From: JBBTYG01 sp964483045
Lineage (GTDB): Bacteria > Patescibacteriota > Minisyncoccia > UBA6257 > 2-01-FULL-56-20
Assembly: GCA_964483045.1 (NCBI GenBank)
Contig: CAYZZK010000023.1
Coordinates: 1 to 10,901, forward strand
Length of the DNA stretch: 10,901 bases
Reading direction: 5' to 3'
Below are positions 6,107 through 10,901 of this stretch, one piece after another; the stretch's first letter is position 1, and each line of letters starts with the position of its first letter. The position numbers and the translations under genes were made by a program. The notes under the pieces were generated by a model. It worked only from the letters and a program-made list of their open reading frames with translations. It did no database searches and was not told where the DNA came from.

Positions 6107-6535
6107 ATGAATGTAGATGAACAGCGGCCGAAGGTTGGAATAGGAGTGATGATTTTTAAGGATGAAAAGGTTTTGTTGTGCAAACGAAAAGGATCGCATG
6201 GTGAGGGGACATATGCATTTCCTGGAGGGCATCTTGAATACTTAGAATCATTTGAAAACTGTGCAAGACGTGAAACTCAAGAAGAAAGCGGAATAGAAAT
6301 TCAAGATATCAAATTTCAATTTCTTGCAAACGTTGGCAAGTATGCGCCAAAGCATTACGTGCATATTGGGCTACTTGCCAATTGGAAATCAGGTGAACCA
6401 AAAGTTTTAGAACCCGAAAGGGCTGACTTTTGGAATTGGTTTGATTTAAAAGAACTTCCTACGCCATTGTTTGAAATGTGCGAGTTGGCATTTGATAGTT
6501 ATCGTACCGGCAAAAATTATTATGATTTAAAATGA
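6107..6535 (+). CDS. NUDT15-like Nudix nucleotide triphosphatase
   Basis: A 142-residue Nudix hydrolase close to the NUDT15 (MTH2) type, which removes oxidised or thio-modified (deoxy)guanosine triphosphates in animals. RPKVGIGVMIFKDEKVLLCK and KRKGSHGEGTYAFPGGHLE (about residues 7-44) match human NUDT15 (RPGVGVGV, KRKGSVGAGSFQLPGGHLE), and LEPERADFWNWFDLKELP matches its NVEPEKNESWEWVPWEELP. The Nudix box is canonical: Gly41, Glu47, Arg55, Glu56, Glu59, Glu60, Gly62. ATG 6107 is preferred over an in-frame TTG at 6080, which adds nine unrelated residues. A -10-like TATCAT lies at 6093-6098, so the transcript may be nearly leaderless. The gene is AT-rich (about 40% GC by rough hand count) compared with the genes that follow. 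Its stop overlaps the next ATG by 4 nt. Substrate is inferred. Confidence 0.88.
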   Translation: MNVDEQRPKVGIGVMIFKDEKVLLCKRKGSHGEGTYAFPGGHLEYLESFENCARRETQEESGIEIQDIKFQFLANVGKYAPKHYVHIGLLANWKSGEPKVLEPERADFWNWFDLKELPTPLFEMCELAFDSYRTGKNYYDLK

Positions 6536-6834
6536 AATACGGCAAGCTCGTTCGTGATGGGATGCCTGAATATATCAAGCGCAAAGGCGCGACGCCGATT
6601 TTTCATATCGCGGACGAAAAAGAATACTGGGAAAAGTTGAAGGCGAAACTGCAGGAGGAAGCCGCCGAATTCGCGCAATCCGAAGCGGCGTCGGAAGTGG
6701 TGGACATCCTGGAAGTACTCGATGCGATCTGCGCATACAAAAATTTCGGGAAGACGGACATTGAAGCGCTTAAGAATAAAAAAGCGGCCGAGCGGGGAAA
6801 ATTCAAAAATAAAGTCATACTCGACGAATCGTGA
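6532..6834 (+). CDS. MazG/PRA-PH-like nucleotide pyrophosphohydrolase
   Basis: A 100-residue all-alpha pyrophosphohydrolase of the MazG/phosphoribosyl-ATP pyrophosphohydrolase superfamily. The N-terminal YGKLVRDGMPEYIKRKG (residues 3-19) is the signature of the small KLVRDxIP subgroup, and the metal-binding helices show EEAAEF (Glu42, Glu43, Glu46) and EVVDILEVLDAI (Glu55, Asp58), the ExxE...ExxD pattern. Superfamily members split NTPs or dNTPs to the monophosphate and pyrophosphate; the HisE role is unlikely because no other his gene is near. It is joined by 4-nt overlaps on both sides (ATGA at 6532-6535, GTGA at 6831-6834), so translation is probably coupled to the NUDT15-like and the fusion genes. 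Likely substrate: a non-canonical or surplus NTP. Confidence 0.87.
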   Translation: MKYGKLVRDGMPEYIKRKGATPIFHIADEKEYWEKLKAKLQEEAAEFAQSEAASEVVDILEVLDAICAYKNFGKTDIEALKNKKAAERGKFKNKVILDES

Positions 6835-8318
6835 GTCCGATGAACGAGCAGATTATTTCCGCAAATAAAAAACTTTTTGATAGGGTGCGCGCTTTGAATT
6901 TGCCCATGGGCGAATATGCGCTTTTCGGATCGGCTCCCTTGGGCGTCCACGGACTTAAAGAATGCCACGATGCGGATGTAATAGTTTCTTCCCGGGTCTT
7001 TGACACGCTCCGCTTTGCGCCTGGGTGGGAGGCGGCAATCGCGGCGGACGGCAGAGAATATTTAAAATTTGGCGGGGATATCGAATGCTGGAGGGATTGG
7101 CGGCCCGGGGAATGGGACATAGAAAAACTTATACGAGAGGCCGAGATTATCGACGAATTGCCCTTTGTGCGCTTGCAGTCCGTGCTTCTGTGGAAGCGGC
7201 TATTTCGGCGGGAGAAAGATATCGCCGATATCGCGATCGTTGAGCGCTTTATGGGCACGTGGAAATTTTATTTGAATCCGAGGGACACCTGGAACGCAAT
7301 GCTCGAGGATTGCGCGAGGGCGACAAAAACAATCGATCTAGAATCCTACATTTTTGTGGCTGATGAAGTAGGGAAAAGATTCGCCGAGCTTTTCTTGCAA
7401 AAGGCAAACGCCGGAGTACGAATTAGAATCTTGTGCGATATGGTGGGGAGTTACGGATTTTTCAACTCTCCGTATGCAAAAAACTTGGCGAATCTCGGCG
7501 TGGAGATCAGATTTTTTAACCCCATAAATCCCTGGCGCGTAAAAAAACTGTTTTCGTGGTTCAGACGTGATCATAGAAAGATTTTGATTGTCGATTCACG
7601 CATCGGGTACACCGGCGGAGTGAATATAGGAGCACGGATGACGAATTGGCGGGACACGCATGTGCGCATCGAGGGCTTCGTGGTGGATGACATGCAGCAT
7701 GTGTTCGAGCGGATGTGGGCGGCAACGCGCGAGAAGAGATTTTTGAAGTCACAGAAATCGCATATCACGATGCAGGACTTTTCATTTCTCACCAGCTCCC
7801 CGCGCTTGAGGCAAAGGTTTATTTATCGGAATATGCGCAAAGTGCTTCACGGCGCCAAACGCTATATCTATTTCTCGACTCCGTATTTTGTTCCAACGCT
7901 CCGGTTATTTCAGGCGCTTACGGCGGCGGCAAAACGGGGCGTGGACGTCAGGATTTTGCTTCCGGAAAAATCCGATGTCCGAACGGTAGATATCGCCTCC
8001 GGCTCGTATCTTACGTTGGCTCTTAAATCCGGAGTAAAAATTTATAGGTATCAGGATTCAATATTTCATGTGAAGACGTGCGTCGTTGATGACGAGTGGG
8101 GGATGGTTGGGTCTTCGAATTTGGATAATGTAAGTCTGTTTTTCAACTATGAGGCAAATCTTGCGAGCGGGGCGAAACTTTTTGTCGCCGAGTTAAAGGG
8201 GCATTTTATGAAGGATCTTGAGCTGTCCCGCGAGTTGAAATATGATACGTGGATCAAGCGGCCGATTACGCTAAAGTTTTTGGAACTTCTCACGTGGCCA
8301 TTTCATAGAATTTTATGA
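6831..8318 (+). CDS. Fusion: nucleotidyltransferase-like domain + cardiolipin-synthase-type phospholipase D
   Basis: A 495-residue protein in one uninterrupted frame. Residues about 1-139 form a nucleotidyltransferase-like domain: FGSAPLGVHGLKECHDADVI with Gly33-Ser34, Asp47 and Asp49, then GDIECW (82-87, a possible third acidic residue), RPGEWDIEKLI and an RREKDIADI end. Residues about 141-495 form a phospholipase D/cardiolipin synthase module with two complete HKD motifs: His248-Lys250-Asp255 (HRKILIVD) and His413-Lys415-Asp420 (HVKTCVVD), each followed by G-GxxN or GSSN. Two HKD motifs usually make one active site that transfers phosphatidyl groups. No membrane helix precedes the PLD part. 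Met141 (7251) looks like the natural start of a separate PLD protein, so two genes may have fused. GTG 6831 (GTGA overlap) or ATG 6840 can be the start. PLD identity is firm; the role of the front domain is unknown. Confidence 0.85.
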   Translation: MSPMNEQIISANKKLFDRVRALNLPMGEYALFGSAPLGVHGLKECHDADVIVSSRVFDTLRFAPGWEAAIAADGREYLKFGGDIECWRDWRPGEWDIEKLIREAEIIDELPFVRLQSVLLWKRLFRREKDIADIAIVERFMGTWKFYLNPRDTWNAMLEDCARATKTIDLESYIFVADEVGKRFAELFLQKANAGVRIRILCDMVGSYGFFNSPYAKNLANLGVEIRFFNPINPWRVKKLFSWFRRDHRKILIVDSRIGYTGGVNIGARMTNWRDTHVRIEGFVVDDMQHVFERMWAATREKRFLKSQKSHITMQDFSFLTSSPRLRQRFIYRNMRKVLHGAKRYIYFSTPYFVPTLRLFQALTAAAKRGVDVRILLPEKSDVRTVDIASGSYLTLALKSGVKIYRYQDSIFHVKTCVVDDEWGMVGSSNLDNVSLFFNYEANLASGAKLFVAELKGHFMKDLELSRELKYDTWIKRPITLKFLELLTWPFHRIL

Positions 8319-8343
8319 GCAAGCGCATAAATAACCTGCGAAG

Positions 8344-8811
8344 ATGAACAAAATTTTGACGCTGTGCATTATTCATAAGCATCCGCGCATACTCCTTGGG
8401 ATGAAAAAGCGCGGATTTGGCGCCGGGCGGTGGAACGGCTTTGGCGGAAAAGTTCAGCCGGGAGAGGAGGTAGAGAGCGCGGCGCGACGCGAAATGAAGG
8501 AAGAATGCGGCGTGGATGTTCGAGATATCGAGAAGCTCGGAATTATCGAGTTTGAGTTCAAAGGAAATCCGGAAATTCTGGAAGTACACGTATTTCGGGC
8601 TCTGGATTTTTTTGGCAACCCGGTCGAGTCCGACGAAATGCGGCCGCAGTGGTTCGGGATTAACGAAATCCCTTTCGCGAGCATGTGGCCGGATGATATC
8701 TATTGGTTCCCGTTATTTTTGAAAGGAAAAAAGTTTCGCGGAAAGTTTTTGTTCGGCGAGGCGGATAGGGTGTTGGAACATTCGCTGGTTGAAACAACGG
8801 AATTGGCGTAG
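8344..8811 (+). CDS. MTH1/NUDT1-like 8-oxo-dGTP diphosphatase (Nudix)
   Basis: A 155-residue protein very close to animal MTH1 (156 residues), which hydrolyses 8-oxo-dGTP and 2-hydroxy-dATP to monophosphates so that they are not built into DNA. LLGMKKRGFGAGRWNGFGGK (residues 17-36) is the same as my recollection of human MTH1. The base-reading residues are kept: Asn31 (human Asn33), Trp115 (Trp117), Asp117 and Asp118 (Asp119, Asp120) in MWPDD, and also VESDEMRPQWF (94-104). The Nudix box is canonical: Gly35, Glu41, Arg49, Glu50, Glu53, Glu54, Gly56. ATG at 8344 follows the fusion gene by 25 bp without a strong Shine-Dalgarno site. A weak terminator-like hairpin follows at 8834. Alternative: a broader purine dNTPase of the same subfamily. 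Confidence 0.93.
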   Translation: MNKILTLCIIHKHPRILLGMKKRGFGAGRWNGFGGKVQPGEEVESAARREMKEECGVDVRDIEKLGIIEFEFKGNPEILEVHVFRALDFFGNPVESDEMRPQWFGINEIPFASMWPDDIYWFPLFLKGKKFRGKFLFGEADRVLEHSLVETTELA

Positions 8812-8833
8812 GAGTGACGTTGTTTTGCAAAAA

Positions 8834-8852
8834 CCTTGCAAGGATTTTTTTT
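8834..8852 (+). terminator. Weak intrinsic terminator-like site after the MTH1-like gene
   Basis: The palindrome CCTTGCAAGG (8834-8843), flanked by A4-5 on the left and followed by a run of eight T (8845-8852), resembles an intrinsic terminator, but the GC stem is only 3 bp around a TGCA loop. It may be inefficient, and the same bases overlap a candidate -35 box of the next gene. Confidence 0.4.
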
Positions 8853-8864
8853 GTTTGGTAAGCT
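8836..8864 (+). promoter_or_regulatory. Candidate promoter for the tRNA-binding protein/FKBP pair
   Basis: TTGCAA (8836-8841) and TAAGCT (8859-8864) are 17 bp apart. The -10 box is a poor match. Transcription would begin at about 8871, which is the GTG start itself, so the message would be leaderless. The site overlaps the terminator-like palindrome. Confidence 0.25.
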
Positions 8865-8870
8865 TTTTCG

Positions 8871-9212
8871 GTGACGATAGACGAATTTAAGAATGTCGAT
8901 CTTCGGGTTGCAGGGATTATTTCCGCCGAGCGTATTGAGGGATCGGATAAACTTTTGAAACTGTATGTGCATGCGGGAGATACGGACGAGGCCGGGCAGG
9001 GAATTCCGAGGCAGATTATTGCCGGAGTCGGCAGGGCGTATGAACCGGAATCACTCATTGGTAAGCGCATTGTAATTGTGGCGAATCTCGAGCCGAGGAG
9101 GATTCTGGGGCTTGAGAGCCGCGGAATGATTCTCGCGGCGCATAGCGAGACAGGCGATCCGGTTATCGTAACTGTTGCGGAAACAGCGCCTCCCGGTTCT
9201 AAAATTTCATAA
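8871..9212 (+). CDS. Trbp111/MetRS-beta-like tRNA-binding protein
   Basis: A 113-residue free-standing OB-fold tRNA-binding domain, the module found at the C-terminus of many methionyl-tRNA synthetases and as the separate Trbp111 (111 residues in Aquifex). The pattern is complete: DEFKNVDLRVAGIISAE (residues 4-20), SDKLLKLYV, RQIIAGVGRAYEPESLIGK, VIVANLEPRRILGLESRGMILAA. As a dimer it binds the elbow of tRNAs without strong sequence preference and can help MetRS. CsaA-type chaperone-like proteins are an alternative, but the ANLEPR and ESRGMILAA segments fit the MetRS-beta type. GTG at 8871 is the only start near the family's N-terminus. It lies 2 bp before the FKBP gene, so the two are co-transcribed, without an obvious functional link. 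Confidence 0.9.
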   Translation: MTIDEFKNVDLRVAGIISAERIEGSDKLLKLYVHAGDTDEAGQGIPRQIIAGVGRAYEPESLIGKRIVIVANLEPRRILGLESRGMILAAHSETGDPVIVTVAETAPPGSKIS

Positions 9213-9214
9213 CC

Positions 9215-9706
9215 ATGACAAAAACAAAAATCGTTATATTCATATTGATTGCGTGCGCGCTTATCGCGGGCGGTATGTGGTACAACGCTGCGTTCGATGA
9301 ACGGGTTGCGCAGCAGGTGTCCGCAAATGAAGAAAAAGCGCGCCAGGACGATGCAAGGGCTTTATCCGCAATACAAATAAAAGACATAGTTGTGGGGACG
9401 GGCGCGGAAGCGAAAAAAGGAGACGCACTCTCCGTTAATTACCTCGGTGAGCTTTTGAACGGGAAGAAATTTGACAGTTCATATGATCGGAACCAGCCGT
9501 TTGAATTTGTGTTGGGCGACGATCAACTAATACGGGGATGGAATCTTGGAATAGCCGGAATGAAGATCGGCGGCAAGCGGACTCTGGTTGTGCCTCCCGA
9601 GTTGGGATACGGTGCTGCGGGCAACGGTTTAATCCCTCCAAGTTCGACCTTAAAATTTACCATTGAGCTTTTAGCGGTTAATAACAATACTTCAACGGCT
9701 AAGTAG
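9215..9706 (+). CDS. Membrane-anchored FKBP-type peptidyl-prolyl cis-trans isomerase
   Basis: A 163-residue protein with an N-terminal signal anchor (about residues 5-22, KIVIFILIACALIAGGMW), a charged helical spacer (28-50) and a single FKBP domain (about 53-155) predicted to be outside the membrane. Binding-pocket residues corresponding to FKBP12 are seen: Tyr76, Phe86-Asp87 (KKFDSS), Phe96/Phe98, Ile106, Trp109 (LIRGWNLG), Tyr132 (ELGYGAAG) and Phe148 (LKFTIELL). The short loop SSYDRNQP is that of a one-domain FKBP without the large flap of SlyD. Cys14 lies within the hydrophobic core of the anchor, and IACA is not a proper lipobox. It should assist folding of exported proteins, alongside the cyclophilin at 4771. 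The gene ends about 60 bp before a strong terminator. Confidence 0.93.
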   Translation: MTKTKIVIFILIACALIAGGMWYNAAFDERVAQQVSANEEKARQDDARALSAIQIKDIVVGTGAEAKKGDALSVNYLGELLNGKKFDSSYDRNQPFEFVLGDDQLIRGWNLGIAGMKIGGKRTLVVPPELGYGAAGNGLIPPSSTLKFTIELLAVNNNTSTAK

Positions 9707-9768
9707 TGTGTGGCGTGATCGACTTTATTTTACTTTGGTGCCCGACCCCTTCTTTGGTTCGCACCTGA

Positions 9769-9803
9769 AAAGCAAAAACTCTCACAATGAGAGTTTTTGC
9801 TTT
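9769..9803. terminator. Bidirectional intrinsic terminator between the FKBP gene and tRNA-Phe
   Basis: A perfect 16-bp stem (9769-9784 with 9788-9803, core CAAAAACTCTCA) closes a 3-nt loop, with A-runs on one arm and T-runs on the other, so it can end transcription both from the left (FKBP gene) and from the right (tRNA, whose 3' end is 3 nt away). The 9707-9768 stretch before it holds nothing else that I can name. Confidence 0.8.
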
Positions 9804-9806
9804 CTG

Positions 9807-9878
9807 TGCCTGGGCGGTGAATCGAACACCGGACGCCAGCCTCTTCAGGGCTGCGCTCTGCCACTGAGCTACCCAGGC
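9807..9878 (-). tRNA. trnF: tRNA-Phe (anticodon GAA)
   Basis: A 72-nt cloverleaf on the minus strand: acceptor GCCTGGG/CCCAGGC, D-arm GCTC-AGTGGCA-GAGC, anticodon arm CAGCC-CTGAAGA-GGCTG with anticodon GAA at positions 34-36, variable loop GCGTC, T-arm CGGTG-TTCGATT-CACCG, discriminator A. All four stems are fully Watson-Crick paired. The CCA end is not encoded (ACAG follows), so a CCA-adding enzyme is needed. Position 37 is G, whereas bacterial tRNA-Phe normally has A37. A promoter-like site lies upstream (9891-9919) and a terminator 3 nt downstream. Confidence 0.95.
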
Positions 9879-9890
9879 GCTTACAAAAGC

Positions 9891-9919
9891 AAGATACCAT
9901 AAGGGATAGTATGCTTCAA
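9891..9919 (-). promoter_or_regulatory. Candidate promoter of tRNA-Phe
   Basis: Read on the minus strand, TTGAAG (9919-9914) and TATCTT (9896-9891) are 17 bp apart. Transcription would start near 9884, about six bases before the mature 5' end at 9878. Confidence 0.45.
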
Positions 9920-9930
9920 TACTTAAAAAC

Positions 9931-9965
9931 GCAAAATCTCGCGTCATAATGAGGCGAGATTTTGC
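9931..9965 (-). terminator. Intrinsic terminator after the repeat-protein gene
   Basis: A 12-bp stem (9931-9942 with 9954-9965, GCAAAATCTCGC) has an 11-nt loop that can form three more pairs (TCA/TGA). On the minus strand it is followed by GTTTTTAAG, a usable U-tract. It lies 12 bp after the stop of the minus-strand coding region and separates it from the tRNA gene. Confidence 0.75.
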
Positions 9966-9977
9966 TTTCCTTTGCGT

Positions 9978-10901
9978 CTAGAGCGTTAACTTTTTTATCG
10001 CTTGCGTTAGAAACCCCATAATTCCCACTCCCAGTAGCACAACTTGCCGTTTGCTTTTTATTACCGCTAGAGACACCTGTTGCGACAGAGTTTGGTTATT
10101 TGCAGTATCTATCGCTCTCGCGGTAAAGATATACGTTCCGACGAGCAATCTGCCGGTGGTGAAACTGTACGGTGCCGATGCATCTTCTCCAAGAACAGCA
10201 CCATTTTGATAGAAAACGACTTTTTGAATTCCAACATTATCGGAAGCGTTAACGGAAATTGTTACGGCTGTACGCGCTTTTACCACAGTTCCATTTACGG
10301 GTGAAACGATAGAAATCACAGGCGGAACAGTATCTGGGGAAGCTACTATATCAAACGTCGCCGTCACCGATTGAGCAGTGGCCATAGTTACAGTGCAAGA
10401 ACCAGTGCCGCTGCAGGCCCCACTCCAACCTGTAAATCCTGACCCGATGGCGGGGGTAGCGGTAAGTACCACACCCGTGTTTTGAGCGAAGGAAGCCAAA
10501 CAGGTTGAACCGCAGTTAATGCCGGAAGGACTCGAGGTTACTGTTCCAGAGCCGCTGCCGTTTTTAGAGACAGTCAGAGTAACTAAGACTTGGGTGAACG
10601 TGGCGGTGACCGCCTGATTGCTATTTACGGTCAGCGTGCAAGAGCCGGTGCCCGTACAAGCTTCACTCCAGCCAGTAAAACTCCAGCCAGACGCTGGTAC
10701 AGCCGAGAGTGTGACCACTGCGCCTGAAGTAAAATTGGCAGAGCAGGTAATGCCACACGAAATTCCGGCAGGAGAAGAGGTAACGGTGCCTGAACCAGAT
10801 TTACTAATCGATAAAACGTACGTTTGCACCCCAAACGTCGCCGTCACCGATTTCGCAGTGTCCAGGGTAACGGTACACGTGCCTGTGCCGGTGCATGCGC
10901 C
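9978..10901 (-). CDS. 3' part of a secreted/surface repeat protein: divergent InlB-B-like repeats plus bacterial Ig domain (5' end outside window)
   Basis: The open frame enters at the right edge without a start; 307 residues and the stop are in the window, and internal GTG codons such as the one at 10847 are not real starts. Three copies of a 79-81-residue repeat are seen: the end of one (10833-10901), a full one (10596-10832) and another full one (10353-10595). Each full copy reads SKxGSGTVTSSPxGI, then CGxxC, a strand of VVLTATP type, FTGWSxAC(T/S)GTGSC and finally VTATF, with four cysteines per copy. This is the pattern of divergent InlB B-repeats (PF18998-like). A bacterial Ig domain follows (about 10334-10062; DTVPPVISIVSPVNGTVV and ASDNVGIQKVVFYQNG). 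The C-terminus KSKRQVVLLGVGIMGFL...KKLTL has a short hydrophobic segment between basic residues and no LPXTG. Likely an adhesin or envelope protein. Confidence 0.85.
   Translation of the reverse strand, partial: GACTGTGTCTVTLDTAKSVTATFGVQTYVLSISKSGSGTVTSSPAGISCGITCSANFTSGAVVTLSAVPASGWSFTGWSEACTGTGSCTLTVNSNQAVTATFTQVLVTLTVSKNGSGSGTVTSSPSGINCGSTCLASFAQNTGVVLTATPAIGSGFTGWSGACSGTGSCTVTMATAQSVTATFDIVASPDTVPPVISIVSPVNGTVVKARTAVTISVNASDNVGIQKVVFYQNGAVLGEDASAPYSFTTGRLLVGTYIFTARAIDTANNQTLSQQVSLAVIKSKRQVVLLGVGIMGFLTQAIKKLTL
10353..10901 (-). repeat. Tandem in-gene repeats coding for InlB-B-like modules
   Basis: Two full units of 237 bp (10596-10832) and 243 bp (10353-10595) and part of a third (from 10833 to the edge) code for the repeated module. 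Similar short phrases recur at DNA level, for example the segment encoding GSGTVTSSP and the one encoding VTATF. The units differ at many positions, so they are not a recent duplication. Confidence 0.8.

Noticed and set aside
9747..9765. Possible tRNA remnant or hairpin with GGTTCG (GGTGC...GCACC)
   Set aside because: Only 5-bp arms with an imperfect interior and no cloverleaf; not enough to call a feature.
9708..9902. Open frame on the plus strand after the FKBP gene (64 codons)
   Set aside because: It runs antisense through the tRNA-Phe gene and the terminator hairpin; the similarity is only that of read-through of an RNA gene.
1..10901. CRISPR array, integrase or phage genes
   Set aside because: No regularly spaced direct repeats, and no recombinase, Cas or structural phage motif was found among the open frames.

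Overview
The window looks like a gene-dense piece of a Patescibacteria (CPR; probably Parcubacteria-type) genome. This is inferred from its mix of small single-domain enzymes, short or overlapping gene junctions, weak Shine-Dalgarno sites, a tRNA without an encoded CCA, and protein families I associate with that group. TGA is used as a stop by several genes (ends 4774, 5932, 6535, 6834, 8318), so the code is standard and not the UGA=Gly code of Absconditabacteria/Gracilibacteria. No marker gene fixes the taxonomy.

Layout. At 60-1824 lie two stand-alone genes, an APH-fold kinase and a DUF925-type nucleotidyltransferase, separated by a 223-bp spacer with a promoter-like site and a large imperfect hairpin. 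At 1858-3809 there is a tight run: small two-TM protein, Nudix hydrolase, PgeF/YfiH-type laccase-fold protein, YjjX-type inosine/xanthosine triphosphatase. At 3881-5932 come a VOC-fold protein, a DNPH1-like deoxynucleotide N-hydrolase overlapped by a membrane-anchored cyclophilin, and a non-canonical Nudix protein. At 5940-6075 is a 136-bp element bounded by 27-bp perfect inverted repeats. At 6107-8811 are a NUDT15-like Nudix gene, a MazG/PRA-PH-like pyrophosphohydrolase, a fusion of a nucleotidyltransferase-like domain with a cardiolipin-synthase-type phospholipase D, and an MTH1-like Nudix hydrolase; the first three overlap by 4 nt each. At 8871-9706 are a Trbp111-like tRNA-binding protein and a membrane-anchored FKBP isomerase. 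The strand then switches: tRNA-Phe(GAA) between two terminator hairpins, followed by the 3' end of a secreted repeat protein with cysteine-bearing InlB-B-like repeats and a bacterial Ig domain, which runs off the right edge.

How the genes fit together. Seven or eight of the fifteen complete proteins are predicted to act on non-canonical, damaged or surplus nucleotides: MTH1-like (8-oxo-dGTP type), NUDT15-like, two further Nudix proteins, YjjX-like (ITP/XTP), DNPH1-like (modified dNMPs), MazG-like, and PgeF (purine nucleosides). I read the middle of the window as a nucleotide-pool sanitation neighbourhood, which would suit an organism that salvages nucleotides from outside. Family membership is well supported by motifs; the shared role is inference. 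The two anchored prolyl isomerases and the repeat protein belong to the cell envelope.
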